Source: an uncultured Eubacteriales bacterium (GTDB lineage Bacteria; Bacillota; Clostridia; Peptostreptococcales; Anaerovoracaceae). Taken from it: 64,000 nt of DNA. Positions 8,307 through 16,782 of this stretch are shown piece by piece. The DNA is taken from positions 1 through 64,000 of the forward strand of contig UQNJ01000006.1 in assembly GCA_900542295.1 (NCBI GenBank). Direction: 5' to 3'. Under the pieces are notes generated by a model. It was not told the DNA's origin, searched no databases, and saw only the letters and a list, made by a program, of their open reading frames with translations. The position numbers were made by a program, and so were the translations under genes. Numbering within the stretch: the stretch's first letter is position 1; each line of letters starts with the position of its first letter.

Positions 8307-10170
8307 TATTCAAATCTAACATCTTTAGCTTTTTATAAAACGATGATCTTGGAAGATCAAGTTCTTCCATAGCTTTTCCTTTATCCCCTCCGTTTCTCTC
8401 AATAACATCTTCAATAATTCTTCTTTCTTCTTTATTGAGTCTTTCTTTCAGTGTCAGACCTCTGTCTTTTTCATCCGCCTTAGGCAGCATCAGATGTTCA
8501 GAGTATATCAGTTCCTCATCACAGATAGCCACAGCACACTCTACTGCATTTTTAAGTTCTCTTACGTTTCCCGGCCATTTGTACGACATTATTATGTCTA
8601 TAGCTTCCTGAGAAAACTGTTTAGGTTTAATGTCATATTCTCTGCAATACTGATTTAATATCGAATTAGCCAGAAAATATAAATCGCTTTTGCGTTCTCT
8701 GAGAGGCGGTATATATATAGGAAATACATTTATCCTATAATATAAATCTTTTCTGAAATTGCCGTTTTCCACCTCTTTTTCAAGATCCTTGTTGGTTGCC
8801 GTTATAATCCTCACATCTACATCTATCGGTTTAGTGTCGCCTACCCTGTAAATGCGCTTATTTTGAATCACATGAAGAAGCTTTATCTGCATTTCAGGCG
8901 AGATATCGCCTATTTCGTCTAAAAAAATAGTTCCACCGCTTGCCTCTTCAAAATAACCTGCCTTGCCTTGAGCACTGGCGCCGGTAAAAGCTCCCGGGGC
9001 ATAACCGAAAAGTTCACTTTCAAAGAGAGTCGGAGAAATGGCATTACAGCAAACTTCAACAAAAGGCTTGTCAGGCATCTGTATATCATGTATTTCCTTT
9101 GCAAGCAGAGATTTTCCTGTGCCGCTTTCTCCCGTAAGCATGACATTGAAGCGGTTTTTCGCTGCCTTGACCGACAGTCGTTTCACACCTATTAAACTCT
9201 TGTCGTTGCCGATAAAGTTTTTGAAACCGTCTATACCGGCAGCCTCCTCATCTGAAAATTTTTTCTTTTTAAGTTTTTCTATCTCGGCAGTCATCACATC
9301 TCTTGACGCCGGTTGATTTTGAAGCATCTCCTTATCCTGTATAAAAATATATACACCGTCTTCTTGACCTTCCATCTTCAACCTTACCATATGACAGTAC
9401 ATAGGGCGCTTATGTATGTTGTAAACATTTTTTACACTATAGCCGTTTTCCTGCTGCATTACGAATTTTATTTCTTCTATAAATTTCGCACCTTCAAACA
9501 CTTCTTCCATTCTTCTGTCTATATGAGGCATCAGATCGCATTTATCTCCGGAAGTTTCTTTAGCAATAAACTTTTTGCCAAGCAAAAGCTTTCCAATCTC
9601 TTCATTTCTGAATCCGTATCCCCTTGCCTGAAAAAACTTTACCTTTCCTGTGTTTTTGTCAAGAACCACCATATGTCCTATGGCCTCCAGATATCTCATC
9701 CTGTAATCGGCATCATTGACGCTTATTGATATTACACTGTTCTTTTCATCTATAGCCGCAGAAATATTATACCCAAGATATCTGCGTTTCAACTCCATTG
9801 TCTGCTTCAAATCATAATTATGAGCAACTTTATAAGCAGGTTCTATTTTTTTATTTTTGTAAACCCCTACTGCTAAAAGAGCATCACCTGTTTTTATGTT
9901 ATTGTCGACTATATTTATCAGCTTAAGATTTTCCGGAGAAAGACCGTCATCGTTTCCCAAATCATTATCTGCAATTACTATGATATCGCCCTCTTCAATG
10001 ATTCCTTCAGCATGTCCTTGAGAATATGACGGAAGCCTTATGCCTGTCATTTCCTTTGCCATATTGCTGTAAGCTCCGATATTGTAATCTTCTTTTATAT
10101 ATACAAGTCCTCTTCCGAGACCTGAGGCTATACTCTCAAAGGCTGCGATAGTCTTTCCGTGGTTGTCCAT
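8302..10170 (-). CDS. Sigma-54-dependent transcriptional activator (PAS-like sensor, AAA+, Fis HTH)
   Basis: 622 aa. The N-terminal half contains poorly conserved sensory segments, probably PAS-like, up to about residue 285. The AAA+ domain follows with Walker A GESGTGKS near 347-354, the sigma-54 contact loop GAFTGA near 393-398 and FLDEIGD as Walker B. A C-terminal Fis-type helix-turn-helix (LPRSSFYKKLK) ends the protein. The start is the second ATG: AAAGAGG abuts the first ATG but is correctly spaced (9 bp) for the one at 10170. There is no receiver domain, so it probably senses a small molecule directly. It sits between the MurE-like gene (20-bp gap) and the sigma-54 promoter it presumably activates. 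Confidence 0.9.
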   Translation of the reverse strand: MDNHGKTIAAFESIASGLGRGLVYIKEDYNIGAYSNMAKEMTGIRLPSYSQGHAEGIIEEGDIIVIADNDLGNDDGLSPENLKLINIVDNNIKTGDALLAVGVYKNKKIEPAYKVAHNYDLKQTMELKRRYLGYNISAAIDEKNSVISISVNDADYRMRYLEAIGHMVVLDKNTGKVKFFQARGYGFRNEEIGKLLLGKKFIAKETSGDKCDLMPHIDRRMEEVFEGAKFIEEIKFVMQQENGYSVKNVYNIHKRPMYCHMVRLKMEGQEDGVYIFIQDKEMLQNQPASRDVMTAEIEKLKKKKFSDEEAAGIDGFKNFIGNDKSLIGVKRLSVKAAKNRFNVMLTGESGTGKSLLAKEIHDIQMPDKPFVEVCCNAISPTLFESELFGYAPGAFTGASAQGKAGYFEEASGGTIFLDEIGDISPEMQIKLLHVIQNKRIYRVGDTKPIDVDVRIITATNKDLEKEVENGNFRKDLYYRINVFPIYIPPLRERKSDLYFLANSILNQYCREYDIKPKQFSQEAIDIIMSYKWPGNVRELKNAVECAVAICDEELIYSEHLMLPKADEKDRGLTLKERLNKEERRIIEDVIERNGGDKGKAMEELDLPRSSFYKKLKMLDLNI

Positions 10171-10189
10171 AAATAACATCCTCTTTCAT

Positions 10190-11707
10190 TTATCTGTTTT
10201 CGTCGATATATTTCTGTACCCGCTCTCCGTCTGTAGGCAACTCAACATAAGTAAGTCCTCTCTTTTGATATCCATCGGCGCCGTTTCCTGCTATCACCAT
10301 GACCCATCCATCTTCAACGGCATCACAAGCATACGCTATGGCTTCGCCCCTGTCTTCTATAATATTTAAAAGCTTGTCTGCGTCTATATGCTGCTTTATC
10401 TGATTGCATATATCTATGACGGATTCCGTTCCGGGGTCCTGTTCTGTCAAAACTATTCTGTCGGCATATATGTTTGACAGCTCTCCAAGGTCTTTTCTGC
10501 GATTGTATGCCTTGTTTCCGTGGCATCCGAAAACAAGCATGATTTTTCTTCCGGGATAAAGCCTGTTTATGTTTTCAAACAAAGTACAGTAGCTAAGCTT
10601 ATTGTGAGCATAATCTACAATTACATCTACATCCTTGTTTGTCATATGGTACAGTTCCATCCTTCCTGCCACTTTTACCGACGCAAGACCGTTTTTTATA
10701 TTCTCAAACGGTATCCCCAATGCCCTCGTCAATGCTATAGCGGCAAGTGCATTGGAAGCATTATAAAAGCCTCCGATGCTGACTGTAATATCTTCTGTTC
10801 CATATTCATTTCTCACCTTAAAAGAAAGGCTCTCCGGAGATGATTTTATATCATATCCGTAATAATCAGCTTTTTCCGCTTTTTTTGTGTTTCCGAATGT
10901 TATTATCTTTTTACATTTTGCACTTGCTTCTGACATCACCTTCTCAAGATATTTTTCTTCCATATCCATATTGATGCAAGCAATTTCACACTGGCTGAAA
11001 AGTTTAAGCTTAGAATTGAAATAATCCTCTATATCAGGATGCTCTCTGTCTGAAATATGATCTTCCGAAATATTCAAAAATCCTCCGACTTTATAATGCA
11101 GAGCATCAGTTCTTCCGTACTTCAATGCCTGAGAAGATGTCTCCATTACAAGATACCTGCATCCGTTCTCTGCACATTCCCACAAAAGCTTATGGAGCTG
11201 TAAGGTTTCAGGTGTAGTCATTTTTTTAGCCTTTTCCTTACGCTTGCCGTTATAGGTATATATTCCCGATATGAAGCCTGTTTCTTTTTCTCCTATGGAC
11301 CTGCAATAATCGTCTATGATGGATTTTACAAATGTGGCAGTAGTGGATTTGCCCTTAGTGCCCGTTATCCCTATCATACTGAGTTTTTCGTTCCATATAC
11401 CGTCATAAAACATACAGCCTGTATACGACATCGCCTTTCTCATGTCACTCACAATAATATGCGGAAAATCTTTTTTTATCTCTCTTTCTCCGATGTAGCA
11501 GACTGCTCCTTTTTCTATGGCATCATTCAGATATTCTTCCTTAAAGTTCATTCCCTTACATATAAAAAGAGTGTTTTCCTTTATATCCATTGAATTATAT
11601 GATATATATTCTATAATTTGCTGCTGTACATCTTCTATCTGCGACGAAACAAGCAATCCTTTCCTTTCAAGCATAGTTTTAAACTCTTTCAAGTTCTTTT
11701 TTCTCAT
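10190..11707 (-). CDS. MurE-like Mur ligase (UDP-MurNAc-tripeptide synthetase family)
   Basis: ATP-dependent amide ligase of 505 aa. ATP loop ITGTKGKSTT is at about 114-123, with MTTPET, ETSSQAL and NISEDH in the central domain and VDYAHN opening the C-terminal domain. MurE enzymes for meso-DAP carry DNPR in the last domain; here that region reads TEQDPGTES (421-429), so the added amino acid may not be meso-DAP. The gene is co-directional with, and 20 bp from, the sigma-54 activator and upstream of lysA. It may be an accessory paralogue rather than the housekeeping MurE; the rest of the genome would settle this. Confidence 0.8.
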   Translation of the reverse strand: MRKKNLKEFKTMLERKGLLVSSQIEDVQQQIIEYISYNSMDIKENTLFICKGMNFKEEYLNDAIEKGAVCYIGEREIKKDFPHIIVSDMRKAMSYTGCMFYDGIWNEKLSMIGITGTKGKSTTATFVKSIIDDYCRSIGEKETGFISGIYTYNGKRKEKAKKMTTPETLQLHKLLWECAENGCRYLVMETSSQALKYGRTDALHYKVGGFLNISEDHISDREHPDIEDYFNSKLKLFSQCEIACINMDMEEKYLEKVMSEASAKCKKIITFGNTKKAEKADYYGYDIKSSPESLSFKVRNEYGTEDITVSIGGFYNASNALAAIALTRALGIPFENIKNGLASVKVAGRMELYHMTNKDVDVIVDYAHNKLSYCTLFENINRLYPGRKIMLVFGCHGNKAYNRRKDLGELSNIYADRIVLTEQDPGTESVIDICNQIKQHIDADKLLNIIEDRGEAIAYACDAVEDGWVMVIAGNGADGYQKRGLTYVELPTDGERVQKYIDENR

Positions 11708-11817
11708 GTTATCCCTCTCTCTGATAATCTACTCTAAGATGTACCGGCAAGAATTTATTCGGCACTTATATATACATATAATTATAACACACTCATGCTT
11801 AAGAATATACTTCAATA

Positions 11818-11862
11818 AATAAAAATGTTGAGGAGATAAAAGTTCTTTTTATACTCCTCAAC
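11818..11862 (-). terminator. Intrinsic terminator after PRK06851 gene
   Basis: GTTGAGGAG / CTCCTCAAC arms separated by 18 nt; on the minus strand the hairpin is followed by ATTTTTATT. Confidence 0.75.
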
Positions 11863-11872
11863 ACAAGCACAA

Positions 11873-12994
11873 TCATATGGTTATATTTCCCAATTCCTCT
11901 TGCAGCCTCTCTCTGAGCGCTGTTATCTTTACAAAATTCATATTTGGGATATACAGTTCTTCAACTTTAAGGTGTGTCTTAAATGCAAGTGCAAGATTTT
12001 TAATCCCCTTGTTTATTAGAATTTCGTACTCCTCTTCTAAGGTTTCTATAAGATTTTCGTTCTTTTTAAGCTCGAGAACATTCATATAATCGTTCATATC
12101 TACAAGAATTATTTCCTTTTCTTCTTCATCATAAGAAGATATTTCCCAAGGCTCAATATCATGATATGAATTTACAGTAATAAATGCTGTCTTAAGCTGA
12201 GGTATTAATATATGTTCTGTTTTTTCTTCGGGACACATTGAACAGTAATATGCTTCTACATCAATACCTCTGTATATCGCCCCTTCTGTTATTATCTCCA
12301 TAAAACTGCTGTTGGAATATCCAACCGGAGAACTTATCATATATATACGCTCCATGCCCTTAAGCAAAGTATTGATGTAGTTTACTACGCCGTCTCCCGT
12401 TATTGCACTTGCAAAAAATTTTTTTCTTTTTCCGGGTCTTAAAGATATTTCCATGGAATTGTATTCTGTTCCTATAATGTTTGCTATCAGTTTATATATT
12501 TCGCTATCACACGCAGCCCTGTTGTATATCTCTTCTAAACTTCTGTAAACACTTTTGGCAGCATTAAGATAATTATAAGCAATCCTATACCATCTTGATG
12601 TTTCCTCGTTTAAATCGATTATTTTATTTTTATTTACAGTTATAGCTTCTTCATCCCAGAATTCTCCCAGATTTATAATCTTGTCTACAGCTCCCGGTGT
12701 GACCGGATCTGTAGTATGAGGGCTTGTTCCGTCAATCAGAGCCGTTCTCATGTTTCTAAAAACTATTCCGTCAATAGAATCTGCATCTGCCGAACAGTGA
12801 AGATAATCTATGTCTTCATTTTGAGCTGCAAAATATTCTGCTGTTTTTTTCATGAAAGTAGATTTTCCTGTTCCCGGTCCGCCCTTTATACATATTATTC
12901 TATTAGCTTCTCTTTGTCCTAAAATATTATTATAATACGAAAAAAATCCCAGCGGCGTGTTATTGCCGGGGAAATAATGTCTCTCCGCAGACAA
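11873..12994 (-). CDS. PRK06851-family P-loop ATPase
   Basis: 373 aa with Walker A GGPGTGKST near residue 39 and a second, weaker P-loop-like half, as in the uncharacterised PRK06851 family common in spore-forming Firmicutes. HCSADADSIDG and SPHTTDPVTPGAVD are family-typical stretches. The start is TTG at 12994, preceded 7 bp upstream by AAGGAGG. That Shine-Dalgarno is inside an inverted repeat (12999-13043). Function unknown. Confidence 0.75.
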   Translation of the reverse strand: MSAERHYFPGNNTPLGFFSYYNNILGQREANRIICIKGGPGTGKSTFMKKTAEYFAAQNEDIDYLHCSADADSIDGIVFRNMRTALIDGTSPHTTDPVTPGAVDKIINLGEFWDEEAITVNKNKIIDLNEETSRWYRIAYNYLNAAKSVYRSLEEIYNRAACDSEIYKLIANIIGTEYNSMEISLRPGKRKKFFASAITGDGVVNYINTLLKGMERIYMISSPVGYSNSSFMEIITEGAIYRGIDVEAYYCSMCPEEKTEHILIPQLKTAFITVNSYHDIEPWEISSYDEEEKEIILVDMNDYMNVLELKKNENLIETLEEEYEILINKGIKNLALAFKTHLKVEELYIPNMNFVKITALRERLQEELGNITI

Positions 12995-12998
12995 AATT

Positions 12999-13043
12999 AT
13001 ACCTCCTTAACATAACATATTTTATATTATGCTGGGGAGGTAT
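12999..13043 (-). promoter_or_regulatory. Inverted repeat that can hide the ribosome binding site
   Basis: ATACCTCC and GGAGGTAT form an 8-bp perfect inverted repeat 29 nt apart, directly upstream of the TTG start of the PRK06851 gene. The proximal arm is the Shine-Dalgarno itself, so the fold would block initiation. Confidence 0.45.
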
Positions 13044-13087
13044 CAGTTGTTCTATAAACTCTTATCCATTTATTATCGGCGTCTTCG

Positions 13088-13969
13088 TTACTCCTCCGCC
13101 TTGTTTTCTTCGTCAGAGTTCTTTTTTTCTTCGTTATTCTCGTCTTTTTGATAGTCGTCACTATTTTTCTTCGATTGTATATCTTCCCATGTTTCATTTT
13201 CATATGAAGGCTGAGAATAAGGGATTCCTTGTGTGTTGAAGACTACAAGGTTTCTTGTTACGATTTCATAAAATGTCACTGTTGCTGTTTCGATATAAAG
13301 GTTAACTACAAGCATAGGAAGCCACAGAAGAGAAGCAATCAATACATAAGTCATACCCTCGGTTTCAGTAAAATTGTCAAATATTGCATATGGAAGAGAT
13401 GCAAGAAGCGCATATCCGAAGAAGGTAAGCTGCAGGCAAAACAGTTTTCCCTTGTTTCCTCTCATAAGGCGTTTACTTTCATTTATGCACTGCGAAGCTG
13501 TCCAGTCCGGATGATCTACTCTCAAATAAAAACATTGACTGTATCTGTATACTGCAATTATTCCGGGAACTACAAAAAGCAGACTCCAAAGATATACCTT
13601 TACAGAATACAGAAGATACATACAGAATGTCTTTCCGAACATTCCGAATCCTTCAAGATTAAGGGCATAATTTACTTTTTTGTCTCTGAAAAAAGTAAGC
13701 ATAAACATGGCGAATCCGCACATAAGAGGCCCCATTACCAGAAATTCATATAATGCGCCTGCATATGGTATCTCCGCTCTGAAATACTCTCCATATATAG
13801 GTATATACCTTACTATAACAAAAAAAGAATCAAGTATTTCCGATATAAAAGTGCTGAGAGTATAGAATATAAGTACTCCGACAAACATTTTAGGCCAGTT
13901 TCCTTTTAAGGCTTGTCTTGCAATTTCTCTTATTTTGGCCGACGGTTCATAAACAATATAGTTATTCAT
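13088..13969 (-). CDS. DUF975 family membrane protein
   Basis: 293 aa with about six hydrophobic segments and a long, highly charged C-terminal tail rich in K, E, D and N. The opening SAKIREIARQALKGNW is the hallmark of DUF975 integral membrane proteins, whose role is unknown. The gene stands alone between the TPP-thiT unit and the PRK06851 gene. Confidence 0.8.
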   Translation of the reverse strand: MNNYIVYEPSAKIREIARQALKGNWPKMFVGVLIFYTLSTFISEILDSFFVIVRYIPIYGEYFRAEIPYAGALYEFLVMGPLMCGFAMFMLTFFRDKKVNYALNLEGFGMFGKTFCMYLLYSVKVYLWSLLFVVPGIIAVYRYSQCFYLRVDHPDWTASQCINESKRLMRGNKGKLFCLQLTFFGYALLASLPYAIFDNFTETEGMTYVLIASLLWLPMLVVNLYIETATVTFYEIVTRNLVVFNTQGIPYSQPSYENETWEDIQSKKNSDDYQKDENNEEKKNSDEENKAEE

Positions 13970-14057
13970 CTCAAATCTCCTTAAAAATTATCTTTTTTAA
14001 TTATATCAATGTATCTACCATTTGACAATAATCAAAATTAATTATAAAATAATAAAC

Positions 14058-14148
14058 AGCTAGGGGAGCTTTTGCTGAGAGAATCATAGCCTTTTCGCAT
14101 GATTAGACCCTCAACACCTGATCCGGTTAATACCGGCGTAGGGAAGCA
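14058..14148 (+). promoter_or_regulatory. TPP riboswitch (THI element)
   Basis: Contains CTGAGAG, ACCCTCAACACCTGATC, CCGGTTAATACCGGCG and TAGGGAAGC in the canonical order for a thiamine pyrophosphate aptamer. It precedes a thiamine transporter gene. The 5' strand AGGGGA (14062-14067) can alternatively pair with TCCCCT (14185-14190) next to the terminator, giving a plausible antiterminator switch. Confidence 0.95.
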
Positions 14149-14187
14149 ATATAAAACAATACAATGCATTATTTTTGTTTTAGTTCC

Positions 14188-14214
14188 CCTCCTATATTTT
14201 AAGGAGGTTTTTTT
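14188..14214 (+). terminator. Riboswitch expression platform: terminator overlapping the thiT Shine-Dalgarno
   Basis: CCTCCT / AGGAGG stem with an 8-nt loop followed by seven T, then the ATG of thiT. The 3' arm is the ribosome binding site, so the same hairpin can end transcription and mask initiation. Confidence 0.8.
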
Positions 14215-14763
14215 ATGTCAAAGAAAAGAAACAACAATTTAACACAATTAGCAGTTTGTGCAATGCTTATAGCACTTGCGACGGTTCTTGGAATGATTAA
14301 ACTGTTTAATCTTCCGGCAGGAGGCTCTATAACTCTTTTCAGTATGCTTGCCGCAACCCTTTGCGGTTATTATTTCGGAGTGGCAAAAGGTCTTTTAGCA
14401 TGTGTGGCTCTTGGGCTTGTAAATTTCATACTTGAGCCTGTAATGGTTCATCCTGCACAGGTATTTTTAGATTATATCCTTGCATTTGGTCTTATGGGTC
14501 TTTCCGGACTTACTTCCAATAAGAAAAACGGCCTTACGACAGGCTATATAATAGGAATATGCGGAAGATTCCTTGGCAGCTTTCTTTCCGGATTTATTTT
14601 CTTCGGTTCCTATGCACCGGAAGGAATGAACCCTGTGCTCTATTCTTTCTTGTATCAGCTGTCATACATCGGTGTTGAGGGGATTATAACTATAGCTGTT
14701 ATAAATGTTCCGGTAGTGAAAAATGCCCTGACCCATTTAAAATCTCAACTCAGCCAAAATTAA
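14215..14763 (+). CDS. thiT: Energy-coupled thiamine transporter ThiT (ECF S component)
   Basis: 182-aa membrane protein with about six hydrophobic segments, the size and pattern of ECF-type S components. It binds thiamine and works with the shared EcfAA'T module encoded elsewhere. The upstream TPP riboswitch supports thiamine specificity. AGGAGG lies 7 bp from the ATG. Confidence 0.9.
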   Translation: MSKKRNNNLTQLAVCAMLIALATVLGMIKLFNLPAGGSITLFSMLAATLCGYYFGVAKGLLACVALGLVNFILEPVMVHPAQVFLDYILAFGLMGLSGLTSNKKNGLTTGYIIGICGRFLGSFLSGFIFFGSYAPEGMNPVLYSFLYQLSYIGVEGIITIAVINVPVVKNALTHLKSQLSQN

Positions 14764-14869
14764 CACAAAAGATATTTTCGTTAATTTTATGACATTATCG
14801 TTGATAAACTGATTTAAAAATGATATAATAATTGATAATGAGATTTTCTTGAGAAAAGGAGTTATAAAG

Positions 14870-15646
14870 ATGTATCAGACAATTAAGTATGAGGTTAAAA
14901 ACGGTATAGGTTACATAACAATCAACAGACCTGAAGCCCTCAATGCTCTCAACAAGACAGTTTTAGAAGAACTGTTCGATGTATTTAACGAAATCGACGC
15001 TTGTGACGATGTAAGAGCTGTTATTCTTACAGGTGAAGGCCGTTCCTTCGTTGCCGGCGCAGACATAGCCCAGATGAGCACGCTGACTGTAGCTGAAGGA
15101 AGAGCTTTCGGCGCATACGGTCAAAAAGTTATGAATTTCATAGAAAAGGTTGAAAAACCTGTTATCGCTGCTGTAAACGGCTTCGCCCTTGGCGGCGGAT
15201 GTGAACTTGCTATGGCTTGTGATTTCAGAATCGCTTCAGCTAAAGCAAAATTCGGACAGCCTGAAGTAGGTCTTGGAATAACTCCGGGATTTGGCGGAAC
15301 TCAGAGACTTTCCAAGCTTGTAGGTAAAGGAATGGCTAAGATGCTTATCCTTACAGCCGATACTATCAATGCAGAGGAAGCACTGAGAATCGGACTTGTT
15401 GAAAAGGTTGTAGAACCTGATCAGCTCATGCCTGTATGTGAAGAAATTGCTGCAAAGATAGCTTCAAAGGCTCCTATTGCGGTAGCTATGTCAAAGACCT
15501 GCATTAACAAGGGATATCACCTCGATATGTTCTCAGGCTCAGCCCTTGAAGCAGAAGCTTTCGGCGGATGCTTCGGAACTGAAGATCAAAAGGAAGGAAT
15601 GAAAGCATTCTTAGAAAAGAGACCTGCTGAGTTCAAGAATAAATAA
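14870..15646 (+). CDS. crt: Enoyl-CoA hydratase / 3-hydroxybutyryl-CoA dehydratase (crotonase)
   Basis: 258-aa crotonase-fold enzyme that hydrates crotonyl-CoA or the reverse. The oxyanion-hole segments AGADIAQM and NGFALGGGCELAMACD and the catalytic Glu region GQPEVGLGITPGFGG are present. AAAGGAG lies 9 bp before the ATG at 14870; an in-frame TTG at 14849 is upstream of that ribosome site and is not used. In clostridia it usually belongs to butyrate or amino-acid fermentation, but here it stands alone, so the specific pathway is inferred. Confidence 0.88.
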   Translation: MYQTIKYEVKNGIGYITINRPEALNALNKTVLEELFDVFNEIDACDDVRAVILTGEGRSFVAGADIAQMSTLTVAEGRAFGAYGQKVMNFIEKVEKPVIAAVNGFALGGGCELAMACDFRIASAKAKFGQPEVGLGITPGFGGTQRLSKLVGKGMAKMLILTADTINAEEALRIGLVEKVVEPDQLMPVCEEIAAKIASKAPIAVAMSKTCINKGYHLDMFSGSALEAEAFGGCFGTEDQKEGMKAFLEKRPAEFKNK

Positions 15647-15663
15647 ATTTAAATGACTCACGA

Positions 15664-15690
15664 CCGCCGGCTATACCGGCGGTTTGTTCA
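15664..15690 (+). terminator. Intrinsic terminator after crt
   Basis: CCGCCGG / CCGGCGG 7-bp GC stem with a 5-nt loop, then TTTGTTCATCTT. Confidence 0.8.
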
Positions 15691-16024
15691 TCTTAGGTAT
15701 ACCCTGCTATTTGTGCCACACTATACTTTGGTGGTATTTCTACCGGCATATATATAGTCTTTACACAGTTCTGCTTTGGTGATTTTCATTCCTTTTCTTT
15801 AACACAATAGTTTGTGCCTCTGCTATGTAGAAATATATACTCTTATAAAGTTTTTTATAACATATAATACAAAAAATATTCATTTACAAAATTCAATTAA
15901 AATATTGACAATGTGCTAAAAATATTTTATTTTTATTAGAAATACAAAAGCCAACACTGCATATGTAACCACTTATGTATATTTAACTGAATGAAAACTA
16001 AATTAGATAATGTGGGTGTATTTT
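15691..16024. other. AT-rich intergenic stretch
   Basis: About 330 bp without a convincing gene. A 22-codon minus-strand frame with a fair ribosome site begins near 15791, but it is too short to call. Nothing else recognised. Confidence 0.4.
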
Positions 16025-16654
16025 ATGAAAAAGCTAAATATTACTATGCTGTCGGTGTTTTGTATATTGCTCGTGGTTTTGGCCGCAATAATTACGAAGT
16101 CGACATGAGTTACTACAAGTACACCCGAACTATCAAATAATTCCGGTAACGAAATTGAATCTGCTGTCTCTGACATTTCCGAAGCGCTGCATGATTACTA
16201 CTATGCAAAAGACATTTCCGGCGAGTTTGAAGCCGACCCTTACTTCGAAAATGATATCGCTTCCTACCTTGCTGATAAGGTGAAAACTGAGCAACATCTC
16301 ATCAAAATACATGATACAGATAAAGAAAACTATAACATTGATGTGAACTTAATAGACGCTGTTACGGAGACGGGATCAGACATCATAGCATTTGAGTTTC
16401 AAGCCTTTACCACCTTTAATTACGTTGGGCGAGATTTTGATACTACCATAAGCGATGTCGTCAATGTCAGCTATGATGCAAAAAGGCATAAGATAGTAGA
16501 TGTATTTATACCGTTGGATTATTATGATGAGCATGTAAGAAACGGGGCGGGCGATACAGCTTCGTCCGGTTCCGGCAATAACGACGAATTTAAATTGACA
16601 TCGAAGATTATTTCCAAGCAGGAAGAATTGCATTATGACATAGGTCTTTGGTAG
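16025..16654 (+). pseudogene. Secreted or membrane-anchored hypothetical protein, interrupted by one in-frame TGA
   Basis: One frame runs from ATG 16025 to the stop at 16654, broken only by TGA at 16106-16108 (codon 28). Codons 1-27 encode a lysine start and a strong hydrophobic segment (SVFCILLVVLAAIITK), a signal or anchor. After the TGA the frame reads VTTSTPELSNNSGNE and continues as a normal acidic extracellular-type domain of about 180 aa. An ATG at 16280 would give only a signal-less 124-aa piece. No family recognised. Either a recent nonsense mutation or a sequencing error; TGA is a normal stop in neighbouring genes, so recoding is unlikely. Confidence 0.7.
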
Positions 16655-16722
16655 GATTTTACTGTAATCATCGCAGGCATTTTGTTGTTCCATAGGCCTA
16701 ATAACATCTAAAAGGACAATAC

Positions 16723-16755
16723 AAAACCTCCCGAAAAAGGATTTCGGGAGGTTTT
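16723..16755. terminator. Bidirectional intrinsic terminator
   Basis: AAAACCTCCCGAAA / TTTCGGGAGGTTTT, 14-bp perfect arms with a 5-nt loop, between the convergent broken secreted-protein gene and uraA. Confidence 0.88.
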
Positions 16756-16782
16756 ATTGTTCTGTATTTAATCAACACATGA

